DNA from: Todiramphus chloris collaris
Lineage: Eukaryota; Chordata; Aves; Coraciiformes; Alcedinidae
Reading direction: 5' to 3'
Assembly (NCBI GenBank): GCA_025345505.1
Contig: JANVCC010000011.1
Coordinates: 11,755,749-11,819,748 of the forward strand
Length of the DNA stretch: 64,000 nt
The translations under genes were made by a program, and so were the position numbers. The stretch's first letter is position 1. Every line of letters begins with the position of its first letter. A model generated the notes under the pieces. It saw only the letters and a program-made list of their open reading frames with translations, was not told the DNA's origin and did no database searches. Positions 1-11,014 of the stretch are shown piece by piece.

Positions 1-671
1 TGAACTACTAAAATGAGGGTATGCTTTAAGTTGAATTATGTAAATGGAAAACTCTACAGAAGAGGAAATAAATGTTGAAGGATTATTATACACATAAACA
101 TATGAAACATGTTTTTGTAATTAAATCTAAAATGTTTACCTTTACTCTGAGTATCTTAAGCTATTAGGTAGCAGCTGAAAATCGTACAGTCAAAGTACAC
201 ACTTTGTTTTTGGCATACATTTATCTACTCTTCATCATTTTCTGTCCATATCATAATTATTATAAGAAGAATTTAGTAGCATGTCCCTAAAGAAGTTATG
301 AATTTGAGAGTTACTTCTTTGCAAACATGAAGATAAAAAAATGTGTAAAGACAAAATTACAAAAAGCAAATAAAGATTAAAAGCATTTATTTTTCTCTAA
401 AAGATTCTAGCTGAGATAAACTTAAATCTTTAACAGAACAGAGGTTTCCTGAAACAAAAGTCACATAAATACTATACTGATATAACACAATTATTTGCAA
501 TATTAAATTACCCAGAAATGTACTGACATTATTCAACCATCACTAGAACAACTGTATTAATAAGATACCAAACTACTCTAGGTTCTTTTTGGTTTGCGAT
601 ACACTACAAAAGCAAGAACTTAGAAAAATTTAAAAGAAGGAAATTGAATTTCCAAATTAAATGAAACCTAC
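1..671. other. Unannotated AT-rich DNA
   Basis: I see no gene, RNA or recognisable repeat here. All frames are short and broken by stops, and base composition is strongly A/T-biased with almost no CpG, as expected for unique non-coding vertebrate DNA. Confidence 0.6.
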
Positions 672-967
672 TGTTGTGGGAGACCTCAGCTTGTCCAAGG
701 GATTAAAATATGAGTCAGATAAATAACCTTGAATGAACATCTGTGTACCCTTGAGAAGGCCAGAAAGTCCTGAGAAAAGAACCACCACTTCACAGAGAAA
801 GTTTATCAAAGTTAATTGTGGACAGGTGGTCTTTGATTGGGCCAATCAGGTATGGGCATTTATTATTAGAAGAATTATAAAAGGGCTTGCAGCATTTAAA
901 ACATGAGCATTTGAGCCTTTGGGGGAAAGAATCTGTCTCAACAATGATATGTTGAGCTATATGACAA
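672..967 (+). mobile_element. LTR-like dispersed repeat, copy A (avian ERV-type)
   Basis: This block is clearly homologous to 5612-5962 in the same orientation. Both begin tgttgtgggag, share a stretch ending in cttgaatgaa, share gtacccttgag and gaaagtcctga, and end with ctcaacaatga followed by gttgagct. A CCAAT box (gccaatcagg, 841-850) lies about 30 bases before a TATA box (ttataaaagg, 875-884), the layout of a retroviral LTR U3 promoter. Copy A lacks two segments present in copy B, one before the CCAAT box and one after the TATA box. I saw no clear target-site duplication, so the outer limits are approximate and the family is unnamed. The short minus-strand ORFs here are antisense chance frames. 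That it is an LTR is inferred from the promoter layout and the TG start. Confidence 0.6.
841..884 (+). promoter_or_regulatory. CCAAT + TATA core promoter in LTR-like copy A
   Basis: CCAAT at 842-846 and TATA (ttataaaagg) at 875-884 are about 30 bases apart. The same pair with the same spacing is conserved in copy B (5810-5814 and 5842-5850), which supports a real ancestral Pol II promoter rather than chance AT-richness. Present activity is unknown. Confidence 0.5.
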
Positions 968-2414
968 CCCACTATGCAAATACTTAGTATTCACATTAAG
1001 AAATATTTTTGTGTATGTAGACATTTTAGCAGGTTACTATAAAACTTTTACAAGACCCTTCTTTCCCTTTACTAGTCTTACAGTTTCACACAAGTAGATC
1101 CTCTCATTAGATATGCTCCAAGCTATGTGGTATGCCTACCACAGAGCTGGTCCATTAACAAACAGTTTGTTGTTAAATAATTCATTGTTATACGCTCATA
1201 CTTAAACCTAAAGAGCAATCTGTGAGAGAACAGAGTATTATAAAGATTTTATTGCCCATAAAACAACCTGAAAATAACTTTTAGAAACCTGAAGAAGGAT
1301 TCTGGAAAAAGATTACTTTCTTTGCATTTTATTGCTTCTTGGTGAATATCTTCTGTTTACTGTCTCCCTTTACTGAGGCACAGGATGACTGTTAAGTCTA
1401 TTGTGCAAATACGTTGATGTGAAACTCTGAATCTTGTTAGCCAACTGTCTTCATTCCTTTTTGTGTGGTGCCTCTACAAATGTGAACATAGCATCACTGA
1501 AAACATCTGGTTTGTAAACCCCAACTCAACATTGAATTACTTATTACTCAAGGAATGAAATTTTGCACAGGTAATATAACCTACAACAGCTTTTGTGGTA
1601 ATACAATTTTATCCAGGAATCAATACAGTCCTACAGATGGATGTGTTGTCCAGGGAGCAGAAGCTAAAAAAGAGGTCACATAATTTATTTTACCTTATTT
1701 TTCAGCCTGGAGTGCAGTTCTCAAGCTGATCTTTCTTAGAGGTAGTCGTGACACTTTCATCACTTAAACACCTTCCCTTTTTGTCAAAACACAGGACATG
1801 GCCTAACTACCCTTCGCAAGTTGAGCTGAATACGTGAATTACTGCAGCTAGTTATTTAGAATGTCTTTACTTTGCCCTATATCTCTTTGTATTCAGCCTT
1901 TGTAAAGCTGAAAGTTCTGTTTATATTCATCCACTTCAACTTTTATGTTTCACTTGAAAACCAAATCTATGAAACTACTAAATAATATATTTTATTATCT
2001 ACATATATTCATACATTATCTGCAATGAGAAGGAAACTTCTTTCAGATAGATTCAGTGTTCCAGGAAAAAGAGAACAAGATTCTACCTTATTTTGGACTG
2101 TATACTGTAATTTTTGAGATTTTGTATTTGGAGATGAGTATTTTCTGACCTTGCAAATACATGAAGTGGTCTAGATAATCTTCTTCTTTTTCACTTGAGT
2201 GGACACAGTAGAAGTACATCCAAACAATTCTATTTAAAATGGTAGTATAATTTCACAAAAACTGAAGGCCTTGGCAGAATCAGAGTAGCAACTCAATCAG
2301 GGCTTACATATACTTCAGTCACTCTGTTGTGGTCAAAATCACCAGTTGGTGATGCAGGTAGTGCTTTTCTCAGTGAATCAAAATTGAGTTTATTATTGAG
2401 ACACATGCATTCCA

Positions 2415-2434
2415 TTTTTTTTTTTTTTTTTTTT
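2415..2434. repeat. Poly(T) tract (20 T)
   Basis: An uninterrupted T20 homopolymer with no transposon body recognisable on either side. It could be the relic tail of a minus-strand retrocopy, but nothing alongside supports that. Confidence 0.9.
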
Positions 2435-2990
2435 GGGACATTTAAACATCAGATAGAGAGCTGCAGTCACAGGAGCATGATATGGTCTGCCCTTCTAGAA
2501 AATAGTGCACTCCATCAGCACTTTCTTATGTTTCTGAGATATGGACACAGTAATAATACTGCTTAGCGAATTTCTGAGCTGTGAGCTCAGCTGAGGAAAA
2601 TACTGAAAGGATATAAACAATAGTTGAAGATGAAGAATGTTGGCAAGAGGTTCAAAAAGGACAGAGAGACAATGGTAATACTTCAGACAGACACTTATTG
2701 ATGTAATATAAGAAATGCAGCAAAATGAAAACTGGATAAAAAAAGAACATAAATAAAATGGGAAATGAATGGTCCAAAGATTGTTGTAAATTAGGCCTAA
2801 TTGTTGAACAAAATAGCGTGAAGGTGATTCATTCCTTTTTCCCTTTACTTTTTTGCAAAAGTGAGCTCAGGAATAATGTGAAAAAGGACAAAGTTTCATT
2901 TGAAATGTGATGCTTTCTGCTTCACTGTCTCCATTCTCTATCTTTTTAAGCTTTTTTACTGAGACCAATAGTTGTGTACAACATCAATAT

Positions 2991-3006
2991 GAGCTCATAT
3001 GAGCTC
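2991..3006. repeat. Perfect 16-bp palindrome
   Basis: The sequence gagctcatatgagctc is its own reverse complement and contains two GAGCTC hexamers. It sits in otherwise unremarkable DNA, so no function can be assigned. Confidence 0.85.
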
Positions 3007-5611
3007 TCAGCTATAAGCACTTCCAAAAAGAGCTATAAAAATGCCAAATCCTTGCCAGAAGCTTACTTAGACTAGCATAGGCCTATGTATTAGCATGGAC
3101 CAGTGCACAGACTTTCTCATCTCTCAGCTGTGTGCACCATAAACTCTTAAATTACTTGTTTTCCTCATAGCTGCAGCTGTGGGGAATCTTTTTTTGCTGA
3201 CATATAGGATTTTAGAGGATTTTATAAGCTCGTTGAAATTAAATAGTAGTTGTTATGAATAGCTTTGATATGAAACTAGGGCTTGAAAGTAGGAGTTCAG
3301 TGTCTTGCAAAATATAAGTTTTCTGGTCAGGGTGCTCATGTGGTGACTATACATATGAAGAAGATAAGAGAGTTGATGTATAGGTAGGATGGTGCCAACA
3401 CTGGAAAGATAGTAGTTCCCTTAAGAAGCAAGAAAGAAAAACTATTCATCAAGATCATATCTCTTGTATTAAAAAGCAGTGTGCCTGGCTTATGAGTTGT
3501 ATGATTTGGGCAAGTCAAGGAGAGACTATTTTAATCACTGATGTGAGGAATGAAAATGCTTACGGTTTGTTGTGTTCTGCTGTAGTTATATAAAAGGTAT
3601 GCTCACAAGCAAAGACTTCTGAAGTATTTATGTTTGTCTCCTGTGATCACCATTTTTCCTTAGAATAAAAGTTCTTGTAATGGAGAGGAGGGACTCTGAC
3701 CACTCAGCAACATGCAGTTTTCAGACTTGGAAGAGAATCAGGATCCAAAGCAAAAACTGTTGCTACAGACTTGTGAGCTCAAAGTATCTTTGAATGTTTT
3801 CTTGTCTTCCACCTGAAAACTGTCAGAAAAGGCAACAATTTTCCCAACTTTTATTTTCTGAGGTCTTAAAATTAGTGTCAAAATCAGGAACATGCCCACG
3901 ATTTTCTTACATTTCACTTCAAATTTTAACAGGTCTAGCCTTCTTTATGATGACATAAGCTCTTGACAGAGTAAGAGACTCAAACTGAAAGTAATGAGTC
4001 CAAAAAAATCTGTTCAACTCTCCTGAAAACCTACTCCAGTTTAATTTAATAATACTTTTTCTTGATCTTTTTATTTCCAAATTTTGGTATGGATTTTGTA
4101 ATCTTGCAATCAAAGCCACAAAATGTAGTTAACTTTGTTGCACATGACCAGTTCATGTTAGGATTTGAACTTCTGGGCCCAAATTGATATAATGTGACCT
4201 CTCTAAAAAAAAGAAACAAAAATATGTGGAAGAAGAGATTCTGTGAATCTTACTGTAGAGCTCAAATGCTAGCTTTCACATCTGATACTGAAACATACTT
4301 TAGAAAGTACATGTTTCTAATTTATAGAAAAAAAATGTATCTCTCTCAAGCTTAGCTACTATAATGAAGGAACAGATACATTTATGTATTGACAACATTG
4401 AGTACTAAACTGATACACCCCCAAATAACCACTGTAAACCTTTGTGAGGTTGCCAGTGACAGCCACATGCCTTTGATCATGGGTGGGTGATCAAATAGCA
4501 CTGTCACACCATTCAGCATGTGTAAGTAGAGCTAGCGAAGTACAATGTTAAAGACATTCTGTCCTGTTGGTATTCAGTACCTGACTGTATCAGGAGAAAC
4601 GTTTATTATTCTGCATATACATGCAAGCTCAGTGGAGTTTTTGTGAAGTTACACAGATGTGTCTGACTCATATATAATTTGTTTTTATACATGAATAAGA
4701 AAAAGCCACAGGATGACAAATTTTGTCCACTAACTGTAAACTCATAGCTGCATTACCTTCTACAAATTCTATTCACTGCTGTTTGTCATCTTTTTGTGTT
4801 CTTGCAAAGACTGATCAGTGAAAGCACTTCAGTGCATAATTCATCTTCAAGGCTGAAGACCTCTGAGAGCTCCAGACAGACAAGTGAGACCACGGCAGTC
4901 TCCTCAGTCTCTTCTTAGTGAATAACAGAGAAATGAGGCAGAATACTTGTCTCAATACATACTCAGCCTTCCACCTCCTCACTGTGCTTTCACATTAATG
5001 GACTGTGTTGGTTAGCACCTGACAGAGTTTTTGTGCCCGAGAGGAATCTTTTGAAGAGTAATACAAAAACAGGGAAAAAACCAGAAAGAGTCTATGGACT
5101 GAGAGCAGACCTATTGACCTACATGACAATAAAAAAGAACTTGAATTTATAGGGGACTTATCTGATAACTTTAAACATACAGATGAAGAGCTATTGTTCT
5201 CAAGATAGATATATAAACAAAATAAGGGCAGATGTCTAAATCTGAGGAGCTGTTATTTTGTATGCATAGAAATGGCCTTTGCTGAAGACAGAGAGTATCA
5301 CTGACAGAGAGCAGAAGGATTCTTTCTGGTAGACCCAGGTGACGCTTCTGGCTGCCTGAAAACCATAGAAATTTAGAAATTAAAATAAATAAGGAGATTT
5401 AATGAAGGTCTAATATAGTTTTGTTTTATATTAAATAAAAAACAAAACATCTCACTGAAAGACCACATCTCATGTGTATGATATGAACGAGTCTGTAAGG
5501 TATAAATAAAATCACTACAAGTGTTTCTTTTGTAAAAGATCCACAAGGACAAGGCCCCAAAACCTGGCATATCAATGTCTTGAAAGTAAAGTGATCACAA
5601 AGAAAAGTATC

Positions 5612-5962
5612 TGTTGTGGGAGGCCTTGGTTTATCTGAGGGATTAGAAAGAGAATTAGATATCTAACCTTGAATGAATATCTGTGTACCCTTGAGGAGGC
5701 CAGAAAGTCCTGAAAAAAGAACCACCAGTTCACAAATAGGGAAAGCTTATCAATGTTAATGGAAAGAAAGAAGCAGCACCCAACTGTGGACAGGTGGTCT
5801 TTGTTTAGGCCAATCAGGCATGGGGACTTGTTATTAGAAGGATTATAAAAGGGCTTGCAGCCACAATAGTTTGGAGCACTTGCAGCATGAGCATTTGAGC
5901 CTTTGGAGAAGGGGGAAGTGTGAGTTTGTCTCAACAATGACGTGTTGAGCTGTACCATAACA
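5612..5962 (+). mobile_element. LTR-like dispersed repeat, copy B (avian ERV-type)
   Basis: The longer and better-preserved partner of copy A. It starts TGTTGTGGGAGG and can be read to …ccataaca, giving TG…CA ends and a length of about 351 bp, typical of a short avian ERV LTR. CCAAT (5810-5814) and TATA (attataaaa, 5842-5850) match copy A in position. Relative to copy A it carries extra sequence at about 5760-5783 and about 5872-5888. No clean target duplication was found. A 128-codon minus-strand open frame across the element (5572-5958) is antisense to the inferred LTR, resembles no protein I know, and is treated as chance. Confidence 0.6.
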
Positions 5963-8931
5963 AGGATCTCAGAAAAAAAAGTCCCACACTTCTTCCTTTT
6001 CAGTGTAAGTAAATAAATAGAACAGAATAGAACTAAGAAAAAAAAAAAAAAGTTTTATCTTAAATGAATTATGGGAGATGCAGACATGTCAAAACCAATA
6101 GTACACTGTGTAATACTTGCAGAGGTACTGCCAGAAAAACTTCCAGGAAAGCATTTTCAAAACCTCAGAAATGTTCTTTACGAGGACTGAAGGGCTATGA
6201 TAACATTAATGGAAATTAAGATATGGAGATTAGTGTGTTTTCAACTTATTATAACTAGGTAATCAAAGTGTAACTTCCTGCTTGCAAAATATTATTATAA
6301 TAGGTGGTTGGTCCTAAAATATCAGGACAAAACAAAAAAGAATTGGATGTTGAGACAGAAGAGTGACAGTAAATAGGCAGGCAGAACATAAATAAAGAAA
6401 GGCAAAGAACACAGCAAGAATAATGGATAAAAAGCACAGTTCAGTGCAAATAAATATTAAAGATTGATCAGCCAGATGAATCCCTATCAGATCTCAGAAC
6501 ACATAAAATATAAAGTACAAAAAAACCACACCACAATATAGAGAAAGTAACTACTTGTTCCACTGATGAATGATGAGAAATTGCAAAGGTAAAAATAAAA
6601 TCAAATTACTGTCTCTACAGACTAGTAATGGGTCAGAATACTTATGTAATCCTTTGGATTTCCTAAAGTAATACAAGTATTCTGTATAGGAATATTTCAA
6701 TCCTGCAATAGTCATATATCCAGCAATCTTACATAAGTAAAAGTGAAGAAACAGAGGGATAGTGGAACCAACAATAGAGTTGTGTCAATTATGGAAGAAG
6801 AATATATAAAAGAATGTTAATGTGTCCCAGACAAAAACAGACAGCTTGTGAAGTCTGCAATTTACCAGTATATTGGTATGGAGAAATCACCAGAGAAAAC
6901 ACAATGGTACTGACATTAGAACCCTCTTTTGATGAGAAAAATCAGGGCCAGCTGGGTTAGGTATATAGGAGCTGCCATAGACAATTAAATCAGTAATTCA
7001 TTTGTTCTGCTATCTGGTCTTTGACAGGGAGCAGCTTCAGTGCTTCAGACAATAGAGAAAAATATTTCAATATATACAAATCTTGAATGACCATTTCACT
7101 GAAGTTTATTCTCTGTCTCTATTGATTAGATGTTGGCTTGTCATCTAGAGATTTAATCTTATGACAGTATTCAAGGAAACACTTGAACTATAATAGCAAA
7201 TACTCAACTTTACTCACATCCATATTTTTAGCTATAAACGTGCACAAAAATGTCTGCCAAAATCAAAACAGCTGCAGAGCTGGAAGGGAGAAATTTTACC
7301 CCAGGCATCAAAGTATTTTATTTTGCTTTTAAGGCTGGCTGAGAAGCTGTGAACACTCCCTGTACTTCAGCCTGTTGACTTACACACAGAAGTTCTGTGT
7401 TGGACCAGAAATAGCCACAGTTTAATTAAAGTAATGTAAAATAAATCTTCCCCAAAAGCTTTAAGTAGCTATTTTTAAGCTCTGGTGACTACTTTGAAGC
7501 TGTCAAGTCATTTGAAATTCATTTGCTTGACCTTCCTAGTCCTTTTTCATCCTATACATAACATGGTTTTATATTTGCTATGTCCTCAGCCAGTCAAACA
7601 GAACACTTCTTTTTCAGTCCCATATACCTTGACATCTCAACACAGAACAACTTAGAGGTCCCAAGCATGTCCTAAAGAAACTGCTGATGGTATCCATATG
7701 CCTGGGTCAGCACAGTGGTGTCCTCACCTAAACTGGTACCCTGAGATGGAAGTCTAAGTAGCTTTGGAGCAGCACTTCAGTAAAGCATTCTTATTTATTC
7801 CAGAACCTGTGTAGCATCTAGTTCTTATCCTTGTCTGGCTTGATGAACCAATCCCACATGGGATGGCTCAAATACTCCAAAAATGTAATAAGTATAAAAC
7901 CATAGTATCCTGGCACAGAATATGATTGTAAAGTGAAAAACCACTGAAGATGGGTCTTGATGTACTTAGATGTACACAGTTATCTTTCAGTGATCTCAGA
8001 TTGTATATTAGACACAAATGCAAACAGTATCCTGTTAGACTGTATGAACATTAAGAAGCTAGTGCATCCTAGGAAGTAAAATGACAGTATTCAAGGAAAC
8101 ATAGCATGGATTTTGTTTCTACATCACCCGAATTGTGATAGACTCAAGATGCTTTTTTTCACTAAATATAGGTGCAAAGTTCTTTGCATTTGCTCAGTAG
8201 AGAAGCCACAGTGGATTCAGGAGAATTTGCTAGAACAGTCCTTGTTATGGATGTTGGTGCTTGGGAATTTCTTAAAAAGGTCTTCATATTTTCACTAAAA
8301 CAATAAAAGTTCATGAGAATCATGCAAATAAAAAAGGAAAGGTCTGATCAGCATGTTTTTTCTTTAAATCATGCAGAAAAACATGGAAAAATATAAAGAG
8401 AATATAGCAAATATAGGAAAAATACTCTTTATTGACTCTTGTCTATTCTAGTATCCATCTGCTAATAGCAGATGCCAAATGAAGACTATAAAACTGAAGG
8501 AGGTATACAGAAATACACTTGCAGTCTCCTAAACACACAGTCATCAGCATAGAAATCTTCTGAACCAAAAGGTGTATTTAAATCACCATGTTTAATAACA
8601 ATTATTGCAATTGAGAATATGTATATTTTACCTATTCTATTTCCCGGTTTCTACTCTCTTGTATGTTGAATAAAAACTTCAATAACAGCACTAACAACTG
8701 TAGGGCAAATAAAGAAAAAATAGAAGAAAGCATCCTCCACTGCAAATATTTCTAGGTCTGATTCATTAGATGCCTCTAAGTAAAAAAAAACCCAACTCAG
8801 TCCATTGATAATACTCTTTTACCTGTCTGAATTGCTTTATTCTTTGATTTAGATTCTCTGTCATTTTATTAGCCAAAGACTTACCAGACTAAGGAAATAT
8901 TAGATACTTCTTACATTGGAACATTACTAAT

Positions 8932-8950
8932 GTAATAATAATAATAATAT
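8932..8950. repeat. (TAA)n microsatellite
   Basis: A short run of about six TAA units embedded in AT-rich DNA. Confidence 0.75.
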
Positions 8951-9898
8951 TTGTGGAATCTGTGCATTATGGAAATTACAGTAATGTAAAAAAAAAAAAA
9001 ATCACTAGAGGCAGTTTTACCCATCAGAGAAAGTGTAAATAACTCCTCCTACTTTTACTTCCTGTCACTGAATGGAAGTGCGGGGAAGCATGTAAAAGCT
9101 GAACACTTGACATGCAGGTGGATCTTTTGTTTATATTACAATTTATACAGAAAGTCCCTTAGTTTAAATTTCTGATAGTTCAGATTCTTCCCTTTTTTAC
9201 ATTGGTCATGATGACAAGAAGATTATATGTCACAGTTCAGAGCTCTCTCATATCCCAACAAATCATGAAAGATGAGCATGGAGCTTGGTTATTTTGGAGA
9301 ATAAATGTGTGAAATAAAACATTAGTTCACTCTTTCATGGTAATCACTGATAAGGAAGAATATATGCTAGGATATTTTGTGTCACAGACAAACTTCATTT
9401 CGCCTTTCAAGTACAACATTTTTTTTCATAACATTTTCATAACAGACAATCAATTTATTTTAGATATTAATGTTTAGAGGAACTGATGAAAGCATGCTTG
9501 AAAATCAGTTTGATTGTATTTATGGGCAAAACTGTATTCTAGTTTTTTAATCAATTATATCGTCAATTAATAAATATTTACTTCTAAAATTCCATTGATG
9601 TATAACAAATTCTCTCCCAAAATCTAGGGAAAAAACAAGCAGAGCCCCAATCCTCCTCTCCTCCACTATCAACGCTTCTCTTTTACCATCCCTCTTTTCC
9701 CAATATCCTCCCCTTTTCCTGCAAAATTGTACAATGGTACATCATTTGCATAAACCCATCTGCTGGACAAAGCAATCATAGGAGAAGCTGCCTGCTGTGA
9801 GAAAGATAGGCAGATGATATTTCACCTCAGAAAATCCAAACAAATGATCATCCTGACAAAAAAAAATATAGAAAAAAACCTATGGAAAAATATATTTC

Positions 9899-9926
9899 AA
9901 ATATTATTTTTTAAATATTATTTTTT
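9899..9926. repeat. Tandem duplication, 2 x 14 bp
   Basis: The 14-mer aaatattatttttt occurs twice in perfect head-to-tail copies. This is a small slippage-type duplication in A/T-rich sequence. Confidence 0.85.
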
Positions 9927-10146
9927 CAAAAGTAAAATATTTTACTAACACTTTCCAGTAATGGTTTAGTTTTCTTCATTCATTCTCTTTTCCTAAATAA
10001 AGTTGGAAAAAAGAAAAATGAATGGAAGGACTTTAAAAAAGGAAGAATAACTAATGATAGTTCCCCAGACAAATAGGAAGTTTTTCACAGAAGTAATAGT
10101 TTGGATGTATGAATCTAGTCAGGACATTGGAAAATATTTGTAGACC

Positions 10147-10640
10147 TGTTGTGGTTTATCCTCTGCTGGCAGCTAAACACCATGCAGCTCCTGAACCACT
10201 GATCCTCCCCCTCCACGCCCCCTCCTGTGGCATGGGAAGGAGAATTGGGAGAAAGTAAAAAATGTGAGACTCCGGGCATTGAGATAAGGACAGTTTAATA
10301 AAATACAAAGGGAGAAGAAAACAACAGCAATAACACTAATGAAATTATATAAAAAACAAATAATAGAAACCAGGAAGGCTCTACCTGTGCCTAAGATACC
10401 AACTTTACCTGATCCATCTGCACTGAAGCTACATACTTCAAGCAAGTTTAAAACAGACATTCCCATGCTGGGCCAGCCATCCTCCTACTGATACCATACT
10501 GAATATGGTATTGAATATCCCTTGGCTGGCCCAGTTGATTATCCCAGATGTGGCCTCTTCCAGCTGCATTCCCCCCCCCACCCCCCCCCCAACTCCTTGG
10601 GTCAGCATCTGTTATAATTAACCTAAACCAAACCCAGGAA
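10147..10640 (-). mobile_element. Solo LTR of an avian ERVL-type retrovirus, minus strand
   Basis: Read on the minus strand, this is the same broad avian LTR family as 19932-20334. The plus strand begins tgttgtggtttatcctctgc, the complement of the familiar end …gttaaaccac(g/a)aca. It continues through the complement of a polyadenylation signal (tttaat, 10294-10299) and a gataaggacagtttaata block. The far end reads aacctaaaccaaacccagga, the complement of the LTR start. The TATA region is degraded and a C-run (10571-10590) interrupts the U3. No internal retroviral sequence adjoins it, so it is a solo LTR left by recombination. The 97-codon minus-strand frame inside it is not a gene. Confidence 0.75.
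10571..10590. repeat. C-rich homopolymer (C9-A-C10)
   Basis: A run of nine Cs, an A, then ten Cs inside the U3 of the minus-strand LTR. The opposite strand is a G-run, which may be polymorphic or misassembled. Confidence 0.9.
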
Positions 10641-10838
10641 AAATTAATTTATATTTTGTTGAGATATTATTTTTTAATGTTTTTAATGTCAGATAAATGT
10701 TCTGCCTCATATTGACAGTTTAACTGATTAATCAGATAATCTTTTATTGAATTCCTCCACCTCAGTTTTCAACATTTACCTCTGCAGAGAAATAGCAGTG
10801 ACACAAGTCGAGTGGCCTCATCAGTATTACTATTATAT

Positions 10839-11014
10839 AGTTGCCCAGAGAAGTTGCAGATGCCCCATCACTAGAAGTACTCAAGGCCAGGTTGGATGGG
10901 GCTTTGAGTAACCTGGTCTAGTGGAAGATGTCCCTGCCAATGGCAGAGGAGTTGAACTGGATGATATTTAAAGGTCCCTTCCAACTCATAATGTTCTATG
11001 AATCTGTGATTCTT
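10839..11014 (+). mobile_element. CR1 LINE 3' fragment, plus strand
   Basis: A 5'-truncated copy of the 3' end of a CR1 non-LTR retrotransposon. Recognisable blocks are ttgcccagagaagttgcaga, then tcaaggccaggttggatggg, then gaactggatgatatttaaag, and the terminal ccttccaact…ttctatgaatctgtgattct tail, a degenerate ATTCTATGA tail repeat. Only the last part of the ORF2 C-terminus and the 3' UTR remain, so it cannot encode reverse transcriptase. Confidence 0.9.

Larger units (their letters stand above)
968..5611. other. Unique AT-rich non-coding DNA between the two LTR-like copies
   Basis: No coding exon or recognisable transposon was found. The stretch holds a 20-base T run at 2415-2434 and a perfect 16-bp palindrome at 2991-3006, listed separately. 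Open frames such as 3919-4119 (minus) are short and low-complexity, with no family resemblance. The segment is not a provirus interior: no gag, pol or env-like frame connects the two LTR-like copies, so they look like independent insertions. Confidence 0.5.
5963..10146. other. Unique AT-rich non-coding DNA
   Basis: No gene or recognisable transposon. Minor simple repeats are A14 at 6038-6051, a (TAA)n run at about 8932-8950, A14 at 8988-9001 and a perfect two-copy 14-bp tandem at 9899-9926. Open frames (for example 8113-8298 plus) are short and show no domain or codon structure suggesting an exon. Confidence 0.5.

Noticed and set aside
2327..2566. 79-codon plus-strand ORF across the T20 run
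   Set aside because: The frame owes its length to the T-run (poly-Phe) and has no other support.
5572..5958. 128-codon minus-strand ORF
   Set aside because: It runs antisense through LTR-like copy B, resembles no protein family, and its counterpart frame in copy A is broken, so it is a chance frame.
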